A stretch of DNA of 50,173 nt from Synechococcus sp. AG-683-C23 (GCA_003208835.1 QCVD01000018.1:1-50173); one strand, 5' to 3'. Shown: positions 1-8,460, numbered from the stretch's first letter. The notes: generated from the letters alone by a model not told the origin. Made by a program: numbers and translations.

Positions 1-346
1 GAAGCGCGGTGGGTCAGCGAGCGCACCAAAGAAGCTTTTGCCGCGGCCAAGGCCAGAGGAGTTCGTCTTGGAGGGGGGACAGGCCAGGTGTTGCTGAGGA
101 GACTTCGGAACGCAAGCAGAAGGCCGTTGCTGGTGCCGAGAGGTTGCGTGGAGTTTTCGTGGAGTTGTTGAACCAATCGTTCGTGCTGGCTTGAGCTATA
201 GGGCCATGGCTGAAGCGCTCGCAGGTGTTGGCAAGCTCAGCACTGGAGGACGTCCTCTTGATCTGGAGCAGATTGGTCGGATACTCCAGCAGCTGAGTCT
301 GTTGGGAAAGCCTCTTGGCAGTGACCAGGCTTGGGTCGCTGCCTGA
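1..346 (+). pseudogene. Serine recombinase (resolvase/invertase) C-terminal remnant, frameshifted
   Basis: The left edge begins inside a broken reading frame. Frame 1 reads SERTKEAFAAAKARGVRLGG, the typical end of a serine recombinase catalytic domain and its linker. Between about 75 and 95 the text jumps to frame 3 (AEETSERKQKAVAGAERLR), and near 188 it jumps to frame 2 (GLSYRAMAEALAGVGKLST), which resembles the C-terminal helix-turn-helix. It ends at a TGA at 344-346 whose last base is the A of the mutY ATG. At least two frameshifts make it non-functional. The catalytic serine region would lie left of the window. The family assignment rests on the RT-x-AL-x-AAKARG-x-LG pattern and the 'LSYRAIAEAL'-like helix and is inferred. 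It probably records an old mobile element or DNA inversion enzyme. Confidence 0.6.
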
Positions 347-1482
347 TGGGTCAGCGAAGCAGCGCTGAGCATCGCGACCTCAGCGCGCTAGCGCCTGAGC
401 TCAGTCAATCCCTGTTGGATTGGTGGGAGATTCATGGCCGTAAGGACCCAGCCCTGAAGCCGTGGATGTTCACCAAAGACGGCAGGTGGCCAGAGCCGCA
501 TGAACATCTCAATGTCCTGGAGTGCTGGATTGCTGAGGTGATGCTGCAGCAGACCCAGCTGTCGGTGGTGTTGCCGTACTGGCAGCGCTGGATGAAAACG
601 TTCCCCAGCGTGGAAGCTTTGGCTTCTGCGTCGTTGGAGCAGGTGCGCTTGCAATGGCAAGGCCTTGGTTATTACTCCAGGGCAAGACGAATTCATGAGG
701 CCGCCCGGCAGTTGGTGCAACGGCCTTGGCCCGGGGATCTTGATGGCTGGATGGCGTTGCCGGGGATTGGCCGCACCACCGCTGGAGGGATTCTCTCCAG
801 TGCTTTGAATGCGCCAGCACCGATTTTGGATGGAAACGTCAAGCGGGTTCTGGCACGGCTCTATGCCCATGAACGCCCTCTGTCGCGCGACCAGCATGTG
901 TTTTGGGGCTGGAGTGAGACGCTTTTGGATCGATCGCGCCCTCGGGATTTCAACCAAGCTTTGATGGATCTTGGTGCAACGGTTTGTACCCCGCGTCGAC
1001 CGGATTGCGCCCAATGCCCCTGGTGGGAGTCGTGTGCTGCCTACGCTTCAGGCGATCCAAGTAACTGGCCCGTGGTTGAAGAGCGTAAACCGCTTCCTTT
1101 TCAAGTCATTGGCATTGGCGTCGTCATCAATGCGGCTGGTGAGGTATTGATCGACCAACGCTTGGAAGAGGGTCTTCTCGGAGGGATGTGGGAATTCCCC
1201 GGTGGCAAGCAAGAATCGGGTGAGGCGATTGAGGCTTGCATCGCCAGGGAGTTCATGGAGGAATTAGGGATCTTGATCTCAGTGGAAAAGGAATTGATCA
1301 CTGTGGAACACGCTTACAGCCATAAGAAATTGCGTTTTGTGGTGCACCTTTGTTCTTTGATTTCCGGTGAACCACAGCCAATAGCAAGCCAGCAAGTGCG
1401 TTGGGTGCGATTGGATCAACTCAAGGATTACCCGTTCCCCGCAGCCAATGCCCGAATGATTGAGGCGTTACTGCAGCGCTGA
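346..1482 (+). CDS. mutY: A/G-specific adenine DNA glycosylase with C-terminal Nudix domain
   Basis: MutY removes adenine mispaired with 8-oxoguanine (base excision repair). From the ATG at 346 the protein is 378 aa. It shows VMLQQTQ near the N-terminal catalytic region, a helix-hairpin-helix LPGIG at 138-142, the catalytic Asp162 in LDGNVKR, and a 4Fe-4S cluster motif C-x6-C-x2-C-x5-C at Cys214, 221, 224 and 230. A Nudix-like 8-oxoG recognition domain follows, with a box around GGKQESGEAIEACIAREF. Before the QQTQ motif the usual short 'PWR' segment is replaced by a longer one (DPALKPWMFTKDGRWPEPHEHL). A TTG at 331 would add five residues. The ATG is preferred because it overlaps the preceding stop by one base. 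Confidence 0.95.
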   Translation: MGQRSSAEHRDLSALAPELSQSLLDWWEIHGRKDPALKPWMFTKDGRWPEPHEHLNVLECWIAEVMLQQTQLSVVLPYWQRWMKTFPSVEALASASLEQVRLQWQGLGYYSRARRIHEAARQLVQRPWPGDLDGWMALPGIGRTTAGGILSSALNAPAPILDGNVKRVLARLYAHERPLSRDQHVFWGWSETLLDRSRPRDFNQALMDLGATVCTPRRPDCAQCPWWESCAAYASGDPSNWPVVEERKPLPFQVIGIGVVINAAGEVLIDQRLEEGLLGGMWEFPGGKQESGEAIEACIAREFMEELGILISVEKELITVEHAYSHKKLRFVVHLCSLISGEPQPIASQQVRWVRLDQLKDYPFPAANARMIEALLQR

Positions 1483-2128
1483 TCGATTGTGATCATCAAG
1501 AGGGTGATGGCGATGTTGTTGCATTGATCTCAGGAGTTCTTTTGATTCAAACTGAAAGTCGTGATGGGTCACGTTTGTAGCATTCCAATATCCGGGATCT
1601 GCAGAAAAGCCAAGCGTACAAAATTGTAGATCTCCTCTTTGTTGAGCAATGGCTACAAACAGTTTGCGTGTATAAAAACCAGTCGATGGTCGCTTGTTGC
1701 TTGGATACTTCTCTTAGTCTTCGATTGCTGTTAACCACTCCAGATTAATCTTATGAATTTCAGGACGTTTTGATAAGTTAAGTTTGCTACGAAGAACGTA
1801 AATCCCATGATGTGGGATTTTTGGGCCCTGATCATATAAGGGAGATCCGATATTATTTGTTAGTCCCCAGTAGCCGAGCCATTGCCGCGAATAAAGAGCA
1901 TTTCGCCGGAATCTGATAGGTAATAATGATGCAATGCATTCAGATTGTGTGCATGGTCGTGGTGTACAAAGAGACAATCTTGCTTTGTTCCTGAAATTTT
2001 CCTAGCAGGCCGTTGCTGAGAATTAAAGGTGTATTGGCAGCCAGAATTATAGTTTTTACTTGGGTTGGAATACCTTGACTTAACGGATCTAAGACGCGTC
2101 CGGAGAGGGGGGCAATGCTTGTCAGCAT
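1468..2128 (-). pseudogene. Decayed glycosyltransferase with sialyltransferase (GT29)-like motifs
   Basis: No intact frame exists, but on the minus strand protein-like text passes through all three frames in order. It starts at ATG 2128 with a segment containing VKTIILAANTPLILSNGLLG (compare the sialylmotif L region). It continues in a second frame (HHYYLSDSGEMLFIRGNGS), then a third (IGSPLYDQGPKIPHHGIYVL), and ends with RPSTGFYTRKLF, LGFSADPGYWNATNVTHHD and FQFESKELL. RPSTG followed by GF is the hallmark of sialylmotif S, and H-D-F-Q-F-E fits the H-x4-E of sialylmotif VS. At least three frameshifts and one stop (TAA after GNGSATGD) separate the pieces. The final stop at 1468-1470 lies inside the end of mutY, so the true original end may have been earlier. 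Assignment to GT29 is by motif reading only. Confidence 0.5.
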
Positions 2129-2185
2129 GGATAATTATATCCTATATGTTATATTATAGTGTAATAGTATGTATTAGGAAAGGGT
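2129..2185. promoter_or_regulatory. AT-rich divergent intergenic/promoter region
   Basis: This short stretch is made almost wholly of A and T (ATAATTATATCC, TTATATTATAG). It separates the minus-strand GT29-like remnant from the plus-strand GT14-like gene. It ends in GGAAAGGG, a usable ribosome binding site a few bases before the GTG at 2186. TATATT- and TAATAG-like hexamers could serve as -10 boxes, but no clear -35 can be assigned. Its promoter role is inferred from position and composition. Confidence 0.4.
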
Positions 2186-2935
2186 GTGAAAGTTGGCTTT
2201 TGCTTCTTGCTGAAAGAGGGCCTGAGTCATTCTTTGCTGTGGCAACAATTTTTGTTGTCGGCTTCACCAGATTCTTACGGTCTTTATGTGCACGCTAAGA
2301 CCCCGAACCCATCGCCAGTGTTGCCTGGCTCTCGTATTGATCGAAGCCCCCTTCCAACGGTATGGGGAGATCGAAGTTTGGTGGAAGCAACCCAGCGATT
2401 ATTTCTGATGGCGGTTGAGGATGATTGTGATGCCATGGTTTTGGTATCAGGCAATATGTTGCCATTGCAGCCCTTTGGCTGGATTAAAGACTTTTGTAGG
2501 GTGACGCGATGTTCCGTTCAGCCTCTGTTTGGTTTAAATGAGCGGCAGATCAGTGCGAATGCAAAGCGGTTTGAACTGATCTCGCCATACTTGCAGCTCC
2601 CAATTGAGATGTTGAGGAAGCAAAATATGTTTTTTGTAATGACGCGGGAGGATTTCTGCAGGATCAATCAGCATGCTAATCTAGCAGGCTTTCCCCTTCA
2701 ATCTCTTTCTGATGAGTATTACTGGGTGAATCACTTAATCCGGATTGAAGCACAATGGCTGCCTTCTAAAGTTATTTTTTGTAATCCAGATCCGACTCGA
2801 ACACAAGCTTTAGCGATGGATTTAACACCGGAGCTTCTGGCTTCGTCTCGCGCGGATGGCTATGGCTTCATCCGTAAAGTCATCAGTATTGATGACCAGG
2901 CCGTTGTCGATCTGAGAAGTGTGTACGCTTCATAA
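2186..2935 (+). CDS. Core-2/I-branching enzyme-like glycosyltransferase (GT14-like)
   Basis: This is a 249-aa protein from a GTG preceded by GGAAAGGG. The start (MKVGFCFLLKEGLSHSLLW) and the block around residues 65-95 (WGDRSLVEATQRLFLMA, then a DAMVLVSGNMLPL segment) match the usual GT14 layout: a 'VWGS-x-SLV-x-A' motif, then an 'LLSGSDLPL'-like donor-site segment. A later DEYYWVNHL stretch resembles the 'DE-x-yf-x-t' region. Such enzymes transfer sugars (GlcNAc or xylose in characterised members) to glycans; here the donor and acceptor are unknown. There is no signal peptide or membrane segment, so a cytoplasmic enzyme building surface polysaccharide is inferred. It is the only intact member of this otherwise decayed cluster. 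The GSCFA pseudogene starts about 25 bases downstream, which suggests a former operon. Confidence 0.7.
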   Translation: MKVGFCFLLKEGLSHSLLWQQFLLSASPDSYGLYVHAKTPNPSPVLPGSRIDRSPLPTVWGDRSLVEATQRLFLMAVEDDCDAMVLVSGNMLPLQPFGWIKDFCRVTRCSVQPLFGLNERQISANAKRFELISPYLQLPIEMLRKQNMFFVMTREDFCRINQHANLAGFPLQSLSDEYYWVNHLIRIEAQWLPSKVIFCNPDPTRTQALAMDLTPELLASSRADGYGFIRKVISIDDQAVVDLRSVYAS

Positions 2936-2959
2936 CTTGATCTTGGTTTGAATGAACTA

Positions 2960-4031
2960 ATGGTTCATCCCTATCTAGGCCTGCCTCCAGAATGCTTTTG
3001 GCGTACAGGCGTGGCACAGAATGGTTCAACGTCGATTGAGTCGATTTATCAAAAAAGATTTACGATTGAGCCTGAAGATCAAATCTTAACGGCTGGGAGG
3101 TGTTTTGCTGAGCACATCGCCCGTGAACTGAAATCGCATTCTTTTCAGCTATTGGATCTTGAGCCGCCTCCGATAGAGCTTCCTTGTAATCTTCATCAGC
3201 TCTATGGCTATTCTCTTTATTCGGCGCGATATGGAAATATTTATACTGCAAAATAATTATTGCAACTTGCAAAAGAAGCCTTTTCGTTAAGGCCCATGCG
3301 CGTGATGAGCTGGCAGCGTGGGGATCAGATGTTGGATGCACTTCGTCCAACAATTGAGCCGGATGGCTATTCATGGATGTCTGAGATGGCTGCTCATCGT
3401 GAGCATCATCTGGCTTGTGTTTGCGAGTGCTTTGAACGCATGGATGTTTTCGTTTTTACATTAGGTTTGATGGAGGCCTAGTGTGATCTTGCCTCAGGTT
3501 CTATTTTGCTTGTGGCTCCTGGAGTGATTGCAGGTCTTTATGATTCTGAAAAGACTCGATTTGTTAACTTCAGCTTTTTGCAGATTCTGAGTCAGTTTGA
3601 GCTTTTCCGTTGGATTCTCCAAAAATTCTGATTAGATCGTCAGCTACCGAAAATTCTCCTCACCGTTTCACCAGTTCCTTTAACCGCAACTGCGAGTAGT
3701 CGCCATGTTCTTTTGGCGACGACTGATTCGAAAGCAGTTCTTCGTGCTGTTGCTTCAGAATTACAGCATCGATATGAAAATATTGATTATTTTCCTGGCT
3801 TTGAAATTATTAATCATCTAACCCCAAAAAAATCAGTTCTTTGATGAGAATTTGCGTACAGTGAGTGATGTGGGTGTGCGGTCAGTAATGGAGTGTTTTT
3901 TGCAGAATCATCAGCCTCCTCTTGTTAGCGCAATAGAAAAATAGGCTCCCATGAAAGATGCTCAATAAGAAGAGGTCGTTCAGTCGTTAATTTGCGAAGA
4001 GGAGCTGATGGAGCGTGATCTTGATGATTGA
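2960..4031 (+). pseudogene. GSCFA-domain protein, pseudogene with multiple stops and a frameshift
   Basis: The frame from ATG 2960 reads as a GSCFA-family protein (YLGLPPECFWRTG, ILTAGRCFAEHIARELKS, LYGYSLYSARYGNIYTA). The defining GSCFA motif is GRCFA here. In-frame stops lie at 3254 (TAA, probably an old Gln codon), 3479 (TAG where Trp is expected after 'EA'), 3629 (TGA), 3942 (TAG) and 3966 (TAA). A one-base slip lies in the seven-A run 3826-3832, after which the text resumes (QFFDENLRTVSDVGVRSVM). The remnant ends at TGA 4029-4031, overlapping the next pseudogene's ATG at 4024 as in a compact operon. GSCFA proteins are uncharacterised and often lie among polysaccharide genes. TTG 2948 is an alternative start. 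Confidence 0.8.
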
Positions 4032-4837
4032 TCAGCCTCTGCATTTTATTGGTACGTCCCATGTTCGGGCTCTTGATGGTGCAGCGTTGCATTGTGATCC
4101 ATCGGTTCGCTTGTTGACGTTTACGGCTCTCGGTGCTCCTTTGTTGCGCTTATTACTCAATTAGCGTGATTTGCAGCTGCATGATCGCAGTCTTTGCTTT
4201 TCGATTCCAAGCCCTGATGATTTGTTGGCTGTTTTCGATCAGGTTGATGATCATTTTTGCCAATGAGGAATAATTTGACCCGTTTTCTTGAGTCTCCTTA
4301 CCTTATTTATGATCTTCCTTTGGGAGTATCTGTTGTTCTTGTTGACCCACTATTTCGTCTTTCTCCGTAGCTCACAAGTCGTGTCATCAATGGCCGTTCA
4401 TTCGATCGCTTGTATTGTTTCGATGGACGACCAATGACTTTGTCTGCATTGTCTAGATTAAACGATTTGGTTGGAGATTTTCATTGCTATGTCGAGCCGT
4501 TTCGTACTCATTTAACATTTAATCAACAGGGTGAGTCCAGTATTTTGTATTGATGAATGCTATGGCTTTGCTAGGTGCAGATGTATCGGTTTGGTTTTGG
4601 CGCTCCCCCAATTTTTTCGGTTATCAAATTGATTTAGATGCCCATGATGCCCTGCATCAATGGCGGCTATGTGCTGCTTCGAGTTCAGCCCAATTAATTC
4701 TGTTTCCGAAACATTTATCAGATCCTCAAACGGGAAGTGCATTGCCGCACTATCGGGGCCATCCAGTCCATGGCAATGAATTATTTGGGCAACATGCGCT
4801 TGATCATATTTTGCATTGTGTCATTACCGCTTCATGA
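4024..4837 (+). pseudogene. Decayed 'GTSHV'-type (possibly SGNH-hydrolase-like) protein
   Basis: Three consecutive frames appear to be pieces of one protein. The first, from ATG 4024, begins MIDQPLHFIGTSHVRALDGA, with a GTSHV block like the first motif of some SGNH-like hydrolases. It is cut by TAG 4162 and TGA 4264. The second, entered at 4263, runs LTRFLESPYLIYDLPLGVSV with TAG 4368 inside and ends at TGA 4551. The third, from about 4553, runs MNAMALLGADVSVWFWRSPN to HPVHGNELFGQHALDHIL and stops at 4837. Two one-base shifts and two internal stops make it non-functional. The product family is uncertain. The unit probably followed the GSCFA gene in one operon, since their ends overlap by eight bases. 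Confidence 0.6.
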
Positions 4838-4860
4838 TGATTTGAGATCCCGCCTTTTAA

Positions 4861-5820
4861 TTGAACAAGTCTTCCCAATTGGTTGTTTGTCTGGGCGAAG
4901 CAATTGTTGATTGCCTCGGTGCTCTAGGTGGGGATCCCTTTAAGGATGTTCCCGTCGATGATCGGATTGGGAGTGCACCCGCGCATGTGGCGTGTGGTTT
5001 GGCGCGTCTTGGCACAGCAGTCTCCTTCGTTGGGCGTGTCGGGCTCCATGCGATCGGTGATGAGTTTCAGCCCCTGTTTGTTCAGAGGGGCGTTGTTATC
5101 TCAACGCTTCAGGAGGACCCGTTGCGTTCAACGCGGATAGTGCTGGTGCGGCGGTCGCAAGCTGATTAACAACAATTTTAGGATTGCTTGTGATCAAGGG
5201 GAGGGGTTTGCCGATCAGGCTCTTTAACCGCTTGCCATGCCTGCAGCCGCCCAGTGGCTCTTGGTTGCCACGATCCCCTTAGCGACCGCACAGTCCGCCC
5301 AATTACTATTGGAAGCCATGGCCCAAGCGCGATCGCAAGCCATCCCCTTGGCTTTGGATGTGAATTGGCGCCCCACGTTTTGGGATGCCGCCGCTGATCC
5401 TGCCGCTGGACCCACCGAGGCGGCATGTTCAGCGATTCGTCCCTTGCTGGAGTGGGAGGCGTTGATCAAGTTGGCAAGGGAAGAGGCCCTCTGGTTTTTT
5501 GCTGACGATGATCCCCGTGCGATCTCGTCGGGGTTGCCGCAGCAGCCGGATGTGGTGGTCACGGACGGGGCCGCCCCAGTGAGCTGGTGCATTGGAGGCG
5601 AAAGCGGCAGCCAGCCTGCCTCGCCCCCTCCACAGGCTTTGGATACCAAGGGCGCAGCCGATGCCTTCACCGCCGGCCTCTTGCACCGTTTGTTTGCTCC
5701 GGTGGCTGAACGGCTGCGTTTTGCGGCCGCTTGTGGTGCTTTGGTTTGTGCTGGTGCGGGGGCATTGATCCCCAGCTCACGGAGGCTCAGGTCGATGCGT
5801 TTTTGGGGGGCGTCAGCTGA
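4861..5820 (+). pseudogene. pfkB-family carbohydrate kinase (fructokinase-like), pseudogene
   Basis: The frame from TTG 4861 starts like a fructokinase (LVVCLGEAIVDCLGALGG, SAPAHVACGLARLG, FVGRVGLHAIGDEF) but stops at TAA 5167. The protein text resumes in another frame (GEGFADQAL, TAA at 5225, then MPAAAQWLLVATIPLATAQS and LALDVNWRPTFW). The second pfkB signature, normally DTTGAGDAF, reads DTKGAADAFTAG at about 5641-5680, so the anion-hole glycine has changed. A further frameshift near 5770 precedes the original ending ([17 protein letters not shown] 5818-5820). The intact ancestor would have phosphorylated fructose or another sugar. Its 3' end overlaps the minus-strand tsaE gene. Confidence 0.85.
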
Positions 5821-6287
5821 GCGATTCGACATCCATCCTTGGTGTGCGAAAGCTGCAATAGCCAAGCCTCGGGCAAGCTCAAACTGAGCCGTTCGGGCCA
5901 TTCCACCGTCAACAATGCACCGATTGCTCTGGCTTCTTCGTCTTCCTGCAGAAAGATATCGTCCGCTGCACCGGGTTGTTCCAGGCGGTAGAGATCGAGA
6001 TGAATGAGGGGCGGATTCCCGTCCGTGTAGTGCTGAGCCAGGGCGAAGGTGGGGCTGGTGATCGGTTCGCAAACGCCTAATGCCAATGCGATCCCTTGCA
6101 CCAGCGACGTTTTGCCCGCTCCAAGGGGCCCTTTCAGTAGCAGAATCGCTCCTGCAGGGAGCCGCTGGGCCAGTTCAGTGCCTAAGGCCTGTGTGGCCTC
6201 TAGATCAATCAAATGGATGGGGCCATCAGTAAATTGACCCAATCGCGAGCCCGAAGCCTCGGGGCCTCTGCAGAGATTCAAATTCAC
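5787..6287 (-). CDS. tsaE: tRNA N6-threonylcarbamoyladenosine biosynthesis ATPase TsaE
   Basis: TsaE is the ATPase partner of TsaB/TsaD in making t6A37 on ANN-decoding tRNAs. The 166-aa protein has the Walker A motif GPLGAGKTS, the downstream SPTFALAQ segment, and a conserved HLDLYRLE followed by VEWPERL, the usual TsaE order. The N-terminus from ATG 6287 is about 15 residues longer than typical; an internal TTG near 6212 or 6242 could be the true start. With the long start only about 24 bases separate it from the divergent ahcY start. Its C-terminal coding end overlaps the tail of the fructokinase pseudogene. Confidence 0.92.
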   Translation of the reverse strand: MNLNLCRGPEASGSRLGQFTDGPIHLIDLEATQALGTELAQRLPAGAILLLKGPLGAGKTSLVQGIALALGVCEPITSPTFALAQHYTDGNPPLIHLDLYRLEQPGAADDIFLQEDEEARAIGALLTVEWPERLSLSLPEAWLLQLSHTKDGCRIAQLTPPKNAST

Positions 6288-6311
6288 ATTCTCCCTACGG
6301 AGCTAGAAACC

Positions 6312-7742
6312 ATGGTGGCAGCGCCCACAACCGCGACCGAGCTAAAACTTGGTATTGATTGCGTTATTGCCGATATCAACCTTGCCGATTTTGGCCGCAA
6401 GGAGCTTGGTATCGCCGAGACCGAGATGCCTGGTCTGATGGCATTGCGAGCGAAATACGGCAAGGAAAAGCCCCTGAAGGGTGCTCGAATTGCTGGTTCT
6501 CTCCACATGACGATCCAAACGGCAGTTTTGATCGAAACGTTGGAAGAACTTGGTGCCGATGTGCGCTGGGCCTCTTGCAATATTTTTTCCACCCAAGATC
6601 ATGCGGCGGCTGCGATTGCAGCTGGTGGTACCCCCGTCTTTGCTGTTAAGGGTGAAACCCTCGAAGAATATTGGGCTTACACCCACCGCATTCTCGAGTG
6701 GAGCGATGGCGGAGCTCCCAACATGATTCTCGATGACGGTGGCGATGCCACTGGTCTTGTGATTCTTGGCACCAAGGCCGAGCAGGACATCACCGTTCTC
6801 GACAACCCCTCCAACGAGGAAGAAACGTTCCTGTTTGCCTCGATCAAAAAGAAGCTTGCCGAAGATTCCACCTTCTACAGCCGCACGAAAGCAGCGATTC
6901 AAGGGGTGACGGAAGAGACAACCACAGGTGTGGCAAGGCTCTACAAGATGCAGAAAAGCGGTGAGCTGCCCTTCCCTGCGATCAACGTCAACGATTCAGT
7001 CACCAAGAGCAAGTTCGACAACCTGTATGGCTGCCGTGAGTCGTTGGTCGACAGCATCAAACGTGCCACTGACGTCATGGTGGCTGGCAAGCAGGCTCTG
7101 GTCATTGGCTATGGCGATGTCGGTAAGGGTTCCGCGCAGTCCCTGCGTGGTCTTGGTGCCACCGTCTGCATCGCAGAGGTGGATCCGATCTGTGCACTTC
7201 AAGCGGCCATGGAGGGCTATCGCGTCGTCCGTTTGGACGATGTGGTGGATCAGATGGACATTTTCGTTACGGCTACTGGCAACTACCAGGTGATCCGTAA
7301 TGAGCATCTGGTGAAGATGAAAAATGAGGCGATTGTCTGCAACATCGGCCACTTCGATAATGAAATCGATGTGGCGTCCCTCAAGGAATACAAGTGGGAC
7401 AACATCAAACCCCAGGTGGATCACATCACCTTGCCCAGCGGCAACAAAATCATCCTGTTGGCCGAAGGCCGTCTGGTGAATCTTGGCTGTGCTACTGGCC
7501 ATCCCAGTTTCGTGATGAGTAACTCCTTCACGAACCAGGTGTTGGCTCAAATTGAGTTGTTCACCAAGGGCAATGAGTACGGCAAAGAGGTGTATGTGCT
7601 GCCCAAGCACCTCGATGAAATGGTGGCCCGTCTCCACCTGGAGAAAATCGGTGTCAACCTCACTGAACTCAGCAAAGATCAGGCTGATTACATCAATGTG
7701 CCGGTAGAAGGTCCTTACAAACCCGATCACTACCGTTATTGA
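6312..7742 (+). CDS. ahcY: Adenosylhomocysteinase (S-adenosyl-L-homocysteine hydrolase)
   Basis: This enzyme splits S-adenosylhomocysteine into adenosine and homocysteine with bound NAD, so that methyltransferases are not product-inhibited. The 476-aa protein has the family's substrate-domain text ([31 protein letters not shown]), the NAD Rossmann motif GYGDVGKG from residue 267, [15 protein letters not shown], and the invariant C-terminal KPDHYRY. I chose ATG 6312, behind a weak ACGGAG. The frame is open further upstream, but that part overlaps tsaE. The DedA gene follows after a short hairpin. Confidence 0.97.
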   Translation: MVAAPTTATELKLGIDCVIADINLADFGRKELGIAETEMPGLMALRAKYGKEKPLKGARIAGSLHMTIQTAVLIETLEELGADVRWASCNIFSTQDHAAAAIAAGGTPVFAVKGETLEEYWAYTHRILEWSDGGAPNMILDDGGDATGLVILGTKAEQDITVLDNPSNEEETFLFASIKKKLAEDSTFYSRTKAAIQGVTEETTTGVARLYKMQKSGELPFPAINVNDSVTKSKFDNLYGCRESLVDSIKRATDVMVAGKQALVIGYGDVGKGSAQSLRGLGATVCIAEVDPICALQAAMEGYRVVRLDDVVDQMDIFVTATGNYQVIRNEHLVKMKNEAIVCNIGHFDNEIDVASLKEYKWDNIKPQVDHITLPSGNKIILLAEGRLVNLGCATGHPSFVMSNSFTNQVLAQIELFTKGNEYGKEVYVLPKHLDEMVARLHLEKIGVNLTELSKDQADYINVPVEGPYKPDHYRY

Positions 7743-7759
7743 TTTTGGTTAGTCCCATG

Positions 7760-7788
7760 GAAGACTTGCGCGGTCATGCGCAAGCTTC
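7760..7788 (+). promoter_or_regulatory. Hairpin between ahcY and the DedA gene
   Basis: CTTGCGC (7765-7771) and GCGCAAG (7778-7784) pair around a GGTCAT loop. Flanking GAAG (7760-7763) and CTTC (7785-7788) extend the stem to 11 pairs with one bulged A. The ATG of the DedA gene begins at the next base. No T-run follows, so a classic terminator is unlikely. A processing site or a translational control element is possible; the role is inferred. Confidence 0.45.
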
Positions 7789-8448
7789 ATGGGGCTTTCT
7801 GATTTCGTCACCCAGTTGCCGGAACTCATCGGTCAAGCCGTAGAGGCCAATCAGTGGCTGGGTTACACCGCAATTTTTGCGGCGATGTTTTTGGAAAATT
7901 TGTTTCCACCGATCCCCTCAGAGCTGATCATGCCTCTGGGGGGTTTTTATGTGCAGCAGGGCCAGCTGCAATTGGTGCCGGTGGTGCTGGCGGGCCTGCT
8001 TGGCACGGTGTTGGGAGCCTTGCCTTGGTATGGCATTGGCCGATTGATTAATGAAGAACGCATCGAACTGTGGCTGAGTCGCTATGGCCGTTGGATCGGT
8101 ATTCGTCCGGAAGAACTGGGTCGTAGCCGAAAGTGGTTCAGCCGTTACGGCACTGCGTTGGTGTTTTGGGGACGGCTTGTCCCTGGTATTCGCACCTTGA
8201 TTTCTGTACCTGCGGGCATCGAAATGATGCGCATCACGCCTTTCTTGCTTTGGACAACAGCAGGGAGCTTGATCTGGACAGCCCTACTCACCGTGGCCGG
8301 CATGGTGATGGGAGAGGGGTACAGCAACGTTGAGCTCTGGATCGACCCTGTATCAAAGGCCGTCAAGGTGATCCTCGTAATCGCAGTGCTGGGTGGCGCC
8401 ATTTGGCTTGGTTTGCGTATTTGGCGCCGCCGTCACTCAACCGATTAA
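7789..8448 (+). CDS. DedA family membrane protein (SNARE-associated/VTT domain)
   Basis: This is a 219-aa integral membrane protein. DedA proteins are thought to flip or translocate lipids (undecaprenyl phosphate, phosphatidylethanolamine) and to support membrane potential and envelope integrity. Family hallmarks are visible: an N-terminal hydrophobic segment ending in FLENLFPPIPSELIMPLGG, a glycine-rich helix (GLLGTVLGALPWYGIGR), a re-entrant FWGRLVPGIRTLISVPAG block with the conserved R-x3-PG-x-R, and two C-terminal membrane helices followed by RRRH. The ATG at 7789 directly abuts the upstream hairpin and has no clear ribosome binding site. It ends 12 bases before the convergent ssb stop. 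Confidence 0.9.
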   Translation: MGLSDFVTQLPELIGQAVEANQWLGYTAIFAAMFLENLFPPIPSELIMPLGGFYVQQGQLQLVPVVLAGLLGTVLGALPWYGIGRLINEERIELWLSRYGRWIGIRPEELGRSRKWFSRYGTALVFWGRLVPGIRTLISVPAGIEMMRITPFLLWTTAGSLIWTALLTVAGMVMGEGYSNVELWIDPVSKAVKVILVIAVLGGAIWLGLRIWRRRHSTD

Positions 8449-8460
8449 GCCGATGAGGTC

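Noticed and set aside
388-1014. A 208-codon minus-strand open frame
   Set aside because: It is opposite mutY, which shows all catalytic and cluster residues. The antisense frame is a by-product of its GC-rich codons.
5224-6072. A 282-codon minus-strand open frame
   Set aside because: It is opposite the fructokinase pseudogene and overlaps tsaE in another frame. The text is Ala/Ser-rich with no domain.
6240-6312. A possible SAH riboswitch before ahcY
   Set aside because: Only about 24 bases separate the tsaE and ahcY starts, and no SAH-aptamer words are visible.
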